A stretch of 64,000 nt of DNA from Bacillus sp. B-jedd (GTDB lineage Bacteria > Bacillota > Bacilli > Bacillales > Cytobacillaceae), in the NCBI RefSeq assembly GCF_000821085.1, contig NZ_CCXR01000001.1, positions 1 to 64,000 on the forward strand, in the 5' to 3' direction. Shown here in pieces: positions 57,402 to 64,000 of the stretch. The notes under the pieces were generated by a model. It was not told where the DNA came from and ran no database searches. It saw only the letters and a list, made by a program, of their open reading frames with translations. The translations under genes were made by a program, and so were the position numbers. The first letter of the stretch is position 1. Each line of letters begins with the position of its first letter.

Positions 57402-57437
57402 AGGCCTCTCCGGCCATAGTTACGGAGAGGCTTTTTA
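57402..57437. terminator. Terminator between salA and gerD, possibly bidirectional
   Basis: A perfect 9-bp stem GCCTCTCCG/CGGAGAGGC, with TTTTT on the salA side and A-rich sequence on the other, so it could serve both convergent genes. Confidence 0.85.
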
Positions 57438-57460
57438 TATTCTCAAAGTCGTTGGCCGCT

Positions 57461-58078
57461 TTACTTATTTCCTCCGCCTTCACTGCCACCGCTTTTACCG
57501 CCGCCCTGCCCGCCCTTTCCCTCTTTGGCAACGGATTCCTTGGCAGCCTGCAAAAGCAAATCCTGCATTTTGGTCTTAAATAAAGGGCTCTGCATTGCTT
57601 CAGCAATTACCGTCTGAAGATGGAGGCGAAACTCTTTGCTTTTTAAGGCATCCGCCATTTCTTTTTGCATCTCGGGCTCTTTAAAAACTTCAATCATCAT
57701 GGAACGGTACTCAGGATCTTTCATTAACTCCTTCAAAAGGGTTTCATTTTCGGTTTTCATCCCTTTTGCGAGTGCTGCGGCAATCTTCGGATCTTTTAGA
57801 GATTCCCGCCAAAAGTCAGCCCCTTCCTTTGAGACTAATGTTTTTTGAACAGTATCCGTGACCGCGGCCTGGTCCATAATGAATTCTTTTTTAACCTTTT
57901 CGTCAGTCATAATTTCATGAATTGCCTTTTTACCATCATCTGTATGGAGAATATCGACTAGCATCTTTTTCGTCTCTTCATAATTGAGTTTGCTTTCAAC
58001 TTGACTTGCTCCGCCGCCCGCACAGGCTGTCAGTATCAGCATAAGGGCAATTGGCAGCAAAAGAAATTTCTTATTCAT
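57461..58078 (-). CDS. gerD: Spore germination lipoprotein GerD
   Basis: A 205-residue lipoprotein. Signal peptide with lipobox LTAC (lipidated Cys19), then a charged helical body that in Geobacillus forms a trimeric superhelical rope, and a Gly-rich tail (GKGGQGGGKSGGSEGGGNK). GerD organises nutrient receptors into the germinosome in the spore inner membrane. Transcribed opposite to salA and kbaA, as in B. subtilis. Confidence 0.95.
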   Translation of the reverse strand: MNKKFLLLPIALMLILTACAGGGASQVESKLNYEETKKMLVDILHTDDGKKAIHEIMTDEKVKKEFIMDQAAVTDTVQKTLVSKEGADFWRESLKDPKIAAALAKGMKTENETLLKELMKDPEYRSMMIEVFKEPEMQKEMADALKSKEFRLHLQTVIAEAMQSPLFKTKMQDLLLQAAKESVAKEGKGGQGGGKSGGSEGGGNK

Positions 58079-58288
58079 CCCAAGAGACTCCCTTCATAAT
58101 AGGCGCTTACCATTAGGATGAAGAAAAAAGCTGTCAATTATTCGCTTAAAGAGAATGCCTGGATTTTTCAAGAACCTGTTGGTACAATGAATTGTGGCGG
58201 CTTTTGTCAAAAAATGAAGCCGCAAGCGGATGCAGTTACCTGCCCGTGAAAAATATAAATGCATTTATGCAGTGCTGGGGGAAAAATT

Positions 58289-58975
58289 GTGACTAGCCGA
58301 AATTGGGTAAAATTATTTATTAACACACTGTTCCTAGGGGCAATAGTAACGGTCATAACCGGATTCTTTGTACGCTGGGATAAATTCGCCCCATTATTCA
58401 CCCACTTTGAGGTTCTAGAAGTTCTATCCGTATTAATGTGGTTAATTGGGGTTGGATTCATCTTTAGCCTTTTAAGCCAAATGGGCTTTTTTGCATATTT
58501 GACCGTCCATCGATTTGGACTGGGGATTTTCAAGTCAGCGAAGCTTTGGAATAGTGTACAGGCAGTTATCGCGGCCTTTGTCCTTTTTGATCTTGTTTAT
58601 TTAAGGTATACCGCCTTTGCGGAAAAGGGAGAGGGACTGTTCCCTTATATTATTCCCGCTTTAATTGTTCTGGTGGTGGGCCTTGTGGTCGCCTGGCAAA
58701 AAATGAAACAGACCACCAGGGAAGCGTTTATTCCGGCTTTATTCTTTATGATTGTCGGTACGGTGCTGGAGTGGGTTCCTGTCCTAAGGGTAAATGAGGG
58801 CGGCTGGTTTTATCTCATGCTTTTCCCGCTGCTGGTATGCAACGGATACCAGATCTTAATTCTTCACAAGTTGAATGAGAAGTCGTTGGAAGAACGGAAA
58901 AAAGCGCAGGGAAAGTCCAAACAAGTTCCTGAAAAAACCACTAAGAAAAAAAGTAAAAACAAGCCGTCCAATTAA
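58289..58975 (+). CDS. kbaA: KinB-signalling pathway activator KbaA
   Basis: A 228-residue membrane protein with about six helices and a long basic C-terminal tail (residues 195-228, Lys-rich). In B. subtilis KbaA is needed for the KinB input to the sporulation phosphorelay. Start is GTG 58289 with GGGGGA 6 bases upstream; the ATG at 58259 lacks a site. The Lys-rich tail appears longer than in B. subtilis. Confidence 0.88.
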   Translation: MTSRNWVKLFINTLFLGAIVTVITGFFVRWDKFAPLFTHFEVLEVLSVLMWLIGVGFIFSLLSQMGFFAYLTVHRFGLGIFKSAKLWNSVQAVIAAFVLFDLVYLRYTAFAEKGEGLFPYIIPALIVLVVGLVVAWQKMKQTTREAFIPALFFMIVGTVLEWVPVLRVNEGGWFYLMLFPLLVCNGYQILILHKLNEKSLEERKKAQGKSKQVPEKTTKKKSKNKPSN

Positions 58976-58988
58976 TGGGCGGCTTTTT
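58962..58988 (+). terminator. Terminator at the end of kbaA
   Basis: AGCCGTCCA pairs with TGGGCGGCT (one G-T), followed by TTTTTATT. The 5' arm is inside the last codons of kbaA and the loop contains the stop codon. Confidence 0.85.
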
Positions 58989-59034
58989 ATTATCTTAGAG
59001 AGGGAGAAAGATGATTCTACTGATTGTAATTCTT

Positions 59035-59787
59035 TTACCTGACCTCCTCGGATTTGGTTTTTCCGTTAGCGATCATCTCTGAGACTGTGACAAAGTTAAG
59101 CCCCTTTCCCTTTAGTCCTTGAATAATATCAGGGAGAGCTTTAGCCGTTTGCTTGGCGGAGTCAGAAGCATGAAGAAGTACGATATCTCCGGCTGCTGCG
59201 TTATCCATATTTTTAAGGATTTTCTTTACCCCGGGATTGGTCCAATCCTCCGAGTCAATGCTCCAATGGACAACCGTAAAACCAAACCGCTCGGCAATTT
59301 TCAGAGTCCTCTTATCAAAATGGCCGGTAGGGGCTCGGATTAATGAGATTTTTTTAATATTCAACTTACCAAAAGCAGTTTGCGCCTTGGCAAGGTCTTT
59401 TCTAATTTCGGTTTCCTCCAAGGCCGTATAATCCTCGTACCCATATCCAAGGATCCCTATTTCATATCCTTGTTTGGCAATCCTTTCAACTAAGTCCGGA
59501 TGGCGTTCGGCCCAAGCCCCGGATAAGAAGAATGTAGCCGATTTAACATTTTCCTTTTCAAGCACATCTAAAATGGGTGCAGCTTTTTCATCTCCCCAGC
59601 CAATATTAAAAGTCAAGGCAATATCCTTTTCTCCTTTATACACCGCTTTAGGCCCATCTTTAGTTGAAAATACGGGCATTTGAACTAAATTTTCCATATA
59701 AACAATCCAGGCTGTGAAAAAAGCGGAGACGATAATGAGCGTAATTTGTTTCATTCGCTTTCCGTTTAATACAAAGAAAAAGTTCAC
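59035..59787 (-). CDS. pdaB: Polysaccharide deacetylase-family sporulation protein PdaB
   Basis: A 250-residue NodB-homology protein with an N-terminal membrane anchor. Needed for late spore stability in B. subtilis. Motif 1, TFDxxWGDE in relatives as I recall them, reads TFNIGWGDE, so the usual catalytic-base Asp is Asn (codon AAT). The His pair of motif 2 is also absent ([14 protein letters not shown]), which I think is general in PdaB. RAPTGHFD and LLHASD are present. Start GTG 59787 ([14 protein letters not shown]) fits the relatives and is 8 bases from GGGGG; ATG 59793 is too close. Confidence 0.9.
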   Translation of the reverse strand: MNFFFVLNGKRMKQITLIIVSAFFTAWIVYMENLVQMPVFSTKDGPKAVYKGEKDIALTFNIGWGDEKAAPILDVLEKENVKSATFFLSGAWAERHPDLVERIAKQGYEIGILGYGYEDYTALEETEIRKDLAKAQTAFGKLNIKKISLIRAPTGHFDKRTLKIAERFGFTVVHWSIDSEDWTNPGVKKILKNMDNAAAGDIVLLHASDSAKQTAKALPDIIQGLKGKGLNFVTVSEMIANGKTKSEEVR

Positions 59788-59936
59788 CTTCATGACCCCC
59801 GTCCATACAATTCCTTGTACTAAATGTATGTATTGTTCCGGAGAAGTATGATTGAGAAAATCATCTCCTATCTTACATACATATAGAATTTACTGGAAAG
59901 TATAATCTCAAAGATTTATTCAGGAGTGGTAATTGG

Positions 59937-60167
59937 ATGATTGGGTTGCTTATTAATGCAAAAGAAGCAAAGGAAATTGAATACCTGGTTAAAAGAGAAA
60001 TGGAAGAGATTCTTTTCGATCTCGATGATGAAAGAATTGACCATATTGCTAAAAAAGCGATGGAGGAACGATATACAATTTTATTTGCTTTGTTCAGGAG
60101 GCTAGCCTTGCCAGGAGAATGCCTGAGATATATGCGCAAAAAATCCAGAAAGAAGGGTCAGCTTTAG
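59937..60167 (+). CDS. Small conserved hypothetical protein
   Basis: A 76-residue, charged, probably helical protein (LLINAKEAKEIEYLVKREME, DDERIDHIAKKAMEERY) with a basic tail and no signal or membrane segment. CAGGAG precedes the ATG. Composition and codon use look like a real gene. I recall similar small proteins beside rRNA operons in Bacilli but know no function. Confidence 0.65.
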   Translation: MIGLLINAKEAKEIEYLVKREMEEILFDLDDERIDHIAKKAMEERYTILFALFRRLALPGECLRYMRKKSRKKGQL

Positions 60168-60202
60168 TGTAATTTTCCATTTGAAAATATTAAAAAGAAT
60201 TG

Positions 60203-60231
60203 TTGACTTTGTTTTTTTTAGTTGTTATAGT
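60203..60231 (+). promoter_or_regulatory. rRNA promoter P1
   Basis: TTGACT (60203-60208), 17-base spacer, TATAGT (60226-60231), with AT-rich sequence upstream that could act as an UP element. Confidence 0.8.
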
Positions 60232-60277
60232 AATAAACGTTGCTGCTGGACAGCAACCTAGCAACTTAAAAAAGTTA

Positions 60278-60307
60278 TTGACTTTATACTTTTTAAGATG
60301 TTATAAT
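60278..60307 (+). promoter_or_regulatory. rRNA promoter P2
   Basis: TTGACT (60278-60283), 18-base spacer, TATAAT (60302-60307). Tandem P1/P2 promoters about 75 bases apart are usual for Bacillus rrn operons. Confidence 0.85.
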
Positions 60308-60506
60308 TAGAAAGTCGCTGTTGAGCGATATCGCTTCTTTTGTTGAGGTTTGCAGAGCTGTTTTCAGCTGCTGGGAATTTCAAAAAAGAGCCATCGATCA
60401 CAGCAGTTTTGTTCCTTGAAAACTAAACAAACAAGCGTCAACAAACAATATTTATCATGATCTTCGGATCATGAGCCAACGTAACTTTATGAGCTAAACT
60501 CATACT
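60308..60506 (+). other. rRNA leader with boxA-like motif and 16S processing arm
   Basis: GTTCCTTGAAAACT at 60411 recurs at 62162 before the 23S remnant, consistent with boxA-type antitermination signals. Bases 60419-60442 are complementary to 62110-62134 beyond the 16S gene, forming the RNase III processing stalk of 16S. Confidence 0.75.
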
Positions 60507-62070
<1,564 letters not shown>

Positions 62071-62261
62071 TGCCTTTGGGCAATCGGAATGCGGACCTTC
62101 GGTCCGTAAGTTGACCGCTTGTTTGTTTAGTTTTGAGGGAGCAATTCCTCAAGACTTCCTTGTTCCTTGAAAACTGGATAATGTAAGAAGAAGTAACCAA
62201 GAAGAACCGAGTGATCGCCATTTTAGTTTTCTCTCTTATTTAAGAGTGAATGAACCTTTTA

Positions 62262-62423
62262 GGTTAAGTTAGAAAGGGCGCACGGTGGATGCCTTGGCAC
62301 TAGGAGATTTCCCACAGTGTTAAACTGGTAAGATCCCTGAAAGACGATCAGGTTGATAGGTCAGAGGTGGAAGCGCGGCGACGCGTGGAGCTGACTGATA
62401 CTAATAGATCGAGGACTTAACCA
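62262..62423 (+). pseudogene. rrl: 23S ribosomal RNA, internally deleted (5' and 3' ends only)
   Basis: The 5' end (GGTTAAGTTAGAAAGGGCGC at 62262) is normal for about 45 bases up to CTAGGAG. The sequence then jumps to the last ~115 bases of a 23S gene (ATTTCCCAC... through AAGATCCCTGAAAGA to CGAGGACTTAACCA). About 2.75 kb is missing, including the peptidyl-transferase centre. The flanking processing stalk is intact: 62168-62194 (AAAACTGGATAAT...AGAAGAAGT) pairs with 62450-62472. It cannot make a working 23S; assembly collapse is as likely as a real deletion. Confidence 0.93.
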
Positions 62424-62538
62424 ATTCAAAATGATCATTCGTTCTTCAAACTTCTTCTAATTATCCAGTTTTGAGGGAATGAAATTTTCCTTGAAAAAAA
62501 CAAAAAAGACATTATAATAAAATATGTCTGATTCATTG

Positions 62539-62654
<116 letters not shown>

Positions 62655-62754
62655 TTTGATTTTATTTTGTGCAGCTCATGAATAGGTTGGAGCGATATTT
62701 CCAAGAATCGGCTGCGAGTTGTATACGCCTCTGAATATAGGTAAACTTACTTAT

Positions 62755-62829
62755 TCCGCAGTAGCTCAGTGGTAGAGCAATCGGCTGTTAACCGATCGGT
62801 CGTAGGTTCGAGTCCTACCTGCGGAGCCA
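62755..62829 (+). tRNA. tRNA-Asn (GTT)
   Basis: Cloverleaf with acceptor TCCGCAG/CTGCGGA, anticodon GTT, TTCGAGT loop, and an encoded CCA. First of ten tRNAs after the 5S gene. Confidence 0.97.
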
Positions 62830-62849
62830 ATATATCTTTACTTATTAAT

Positions 62850-62922
62850 GCTTCCATAGCTCAGTAGGTAGAGCACTTCCATGGTAAGGAAGAGGTCAGC
62901 GGTTCGAGCCCGCTTGGAAGCT
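62850..62922 (+). tRNA. tRNA-Thr (GGT)
   Basis: Acceptor GCTTCCA/TGGAAGC, anticodon GGT in CTTCCATGGTAAGGAAG. No encoded CCA. Confidence 0.95.
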
Positions 62923-62933
62923 TTTTAAATATC

Positions 62934-63008
62934 GGCCCCTTGGTCAAGCGGTTAAGACACCGCCCTTTCACGGCGGTAACACGGGTTCGAATCCCGTAGG
63001 GGTCACCA
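62934..63008 (+). tRNA. tRNA-Glu (TTC)
   Basis: Acceptor GGCCCCT/AGGGGTC, anticodon TTC, encoded CCA. Substrate of GltX encoded at 9438. Confidence 0.97.
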
Positions 63009-63011
63009 TTT

Positions 63012-63084
63012 GGAGGATTAGCTCAGCTGGGAGAGCATCTGCCTTACAAGCAGAGGGTCGGCGGTTCGATCCCGTCATCCTCCA
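63012..63084 (+). tRNA. tRNA-Val (TAC)
   Basis: Acceptor GGAGGAT/ATCCTCC, anticodon TAC. No encoded CCA. Confidence 0.95.
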
Positions 63085-63113
63085 TTATTTCTAATATATT
63101 TAATACTTCTTAT

Positions 63114-63189
<76 letters not shown>

Positions 63190-63195
63190 TTTTTT

Positions 63196-63280
63196 GGTGG
63201 GGTAGCGAAGTGGCTAAACGCGGCGGACTGTAAATCCGCTCCCTCCGGGTTCGGCGGTTCGAATCCGTCCCCCACCACCA
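63196..63280 (+). tRNA. tRNA-Tyr (GTA)
   Basis: 85 nt with the long variable arm of bacterial tRNA-Tyr, acceptor GGTGGGG/CCCCACC, anticodon GTA, encoded CCA. Confidence 0.97.
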
Positions 63281-63371
63281 TTTTCTGAATAGGTTTCATC
63301 CAAAAGAGCAATACTATGTATGTTCTTTTTAAGTTGTATTGGAAAACTGTATTAGGAAACCATACTATTAT

Positions 63372-63443
63372 TGGGCTATAGCCAAGCGGTAAGGCAACGG
63401 ACTTTGACTCCGTCATTCGTTGGTTCGAATCCAGCTAGCCCAG
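63372..63443 (+). tRNA. tRNA-Gln (TTG)
   Basis: Acceptor TGGGCTA/TAGCCCA, anticodon TTG, no encoded CCA. Expected to be charged with Glu by GltX and then amidated. Confidence 0.96.
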
Positions 63444-63464
63444 TCTTTTTTTATTTTTGTACTC

Positions 63465-63488
63465 GAGCCATTAGCTCAGTTGGTAGAG
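63465..63488 (+). pseudogene. 5' fragment of tRNA-Lys
   Basis: GAGCCATTAGCTCAG then TTGGTAGAG repeats the first 24 bases of the complete tRNA-Lys at 63594 with one difference. It breaks off at the end of the D arm and runs into about 90 unrelated bases. Confidence 0.85.
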
Positions 63489-63580
63489 ACGAGCAACGCT
63501 TCTATGAACCAGCTGCGAGTTGCGTAGCAGGACGGAAGTTCTGCGGAGCAGACGGCTAGATGCTTAATGGATTTAGGGAA
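63489..63580 (+). other. Filler sequence between half and full tRNA-Lys
   Basis: GC-richer than its surroundings, with small inverted repeats (TCTGC-GGA-GCAGA near 63539-63551; CAAC...GTTG near 63495-63522). CTGCGAGTTG at 63513 also occurs at 62712 upstream of tRNA-Asn. No coding signal. It may be the remains of a mobile or repeat element inserted in a tRNA-Lys copy. Confidence 0.5.
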
Positions 63581-63593
63581 CTTTTTTTTGTTT

Positions 63594-63666
63594 GAGCCAT
63601 TAGCTCAGTCGGTAGAGCATCTGACTTTTAATCAGAGGGTCGAAGGTTCGAGTCCTTCATGGCTCA
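63594..63666 (+). tRNA. tRNA-Lys (TTT)
   Basis: Acceptor GAGCCAT/ATGGCTC, anticodon TTT, no encoded CCA. Complete cloverleaf. Confidence 0.96.
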
Positions 63667-63714
63667 TTTAAATTCTTGTCTAATAAAAATTTTTTCGTTA
63701 TAATACTATCGAAC

Positions 63715-63789
63715 GCGGAAGTAGTTCAGTGGTAGAACACCACCTTGCCAAGGTGGGGGTCGCGGGTTCGAATCCCGTCTTCCGCTCCA
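63715..63789 (+). tRNA. tRNA-Gly (GCC)
   Basis: Acceptor GCGGAAG/CTTCCGC, anticodon GCC, encoded CCA. A TATAAT-like TATAATAC at about 63698 lies upstream, but no good -35. Confidence 0.96.
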
Positions 63790-63795
63790 TTCTCC

Positions 63796-63871
63796 GGGGC
63801 CTTAGCTCAGCTGGGAGAGCGCCTGCTTTGCACGCAGGAGGTCAGCGGTTCGATCCCGCTAGGCTCCACCA
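63796..63871 (+). tRNA. tRNA-Ala (TGC)
   Basis: Acceptor GGGGCCT/AGGCTCC, anticodon TGC, encoded CCA. Last tRNA before the terminator. Confidence 0.96.
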
Positions 63872-63894
63872 TCATTTTACATAAAGACCATTCT

Positions 63895-63928
63895 GCCTTA
63901 AATCTTTTTAGATTTAAGGCTTCTTTGT
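63895..63928 (+). terminator. Terminator of the rRNA-tRNA operon
   Basis: A perfect 11-bp stem GCCTTAAATCT/AGATTTAAGGC with a TTTT loop, followed by TTCTTTG. Nothing recognisable follows to the end of the window. Confidence 0.9.
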
Positions 63929-64000
63929 ATGTTTGGATAGAAGCAATCTCAAAGCTCGTAACCAATACGACTTTGTTCCAAATAAAAATGTTCTCTCCGG

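Noticed and set aside
62262..62423. Group I intron or intervening sequence as the cause of the odd 23S
   Set aside because: An insertion would lengthen the gene; here sequence is missing and both ends are joined directly.

Overview
The window is a chromosomal segment of a low-to-mid GC Gram-positive, endospore-forming member of the Bacillaceae (Bacillus in the broad sense). Gene order follows the classic Bacillus subtilis order almost gene for gene: ctsR-mcsA-mcsB-clpC-radA-yacL-ispD-ispF-gltX-cysE-cysS-mrnC-rlmB-rae1-sigH-rpmGB-secE-nusG-rplKAJL-ybxB-rpoBC-ybxF-rpsLG-fusA-tuf, the S10/spc/alpha ribosomal cluster, ecfA1A2T-truA-rplM-rpsI, then ybaK-cwlD-salA-gerD-kbaA-pdaB and an rRNA/tRNA block. 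Sporulation and germination genes (sigH, cwlD, gerD, kbaA, pdaB) and leaders of Firmicutes type (T-box, L10 leader, CtsR box) support this. I cannot name a species.

Layout. 1-72: 3' end of a 5S gene, so the window starts at the end of another rRNA operon; then a terminator, a six-unit 51-bp tandem array and a gene-free stretch. 744-8099: class III heat-shock operon, radA and yacL; disA, normally between the last two, is absent. 8143-9351: two isoprenoid (MEP pathway) genes. 9438-14966: gltX, a cysteine T-box, cysE-cysS and the RNA-maturation genes mrnC, rlmB, rae1. 15036-20177: sigH, secE, nusG, the L11/L1/L10/L12 genes and a methyltransferase. 20469-27716: rpoB and rpoC. 27872-32845: str operon. 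33261-48193: the large ribosomal protein cluster with secY, adk, map, infA, rpoA. 48863-53197: ECF transporter module, truA, rplM-rpsI. 53375-54619: an inserted dicarboxylate/glutamate-type symporter. 54933-59787: sporulation and germination genes. 60203-63928: rRNA operon with two promoters, 16S, a drastically shortened 23S, 5S and ten tRNA genes ending at a terminator.

Most of the window makes the translation and transcription machinery, with expression set by leaders (T-box for cysteine, L10 leader, rplM leader, candidate attenuators before nusG and rpoB). Non-standard features are: a 23S gene reduced to its two ends (about 160 nt); dispersed palindromic repeats whose helices covary between copies, one pair inside the str operon; a 3-way-junction leader before the ECF genes; a half tRNA-Lys; loss of disA from its usual place; a hairpin-bridged ribosome binding site on nusG; and an Asp-to-Asn change in the pdaB active-site motif. 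I found no prophage, CRISPR array, transposase or novel enzyme cluster.
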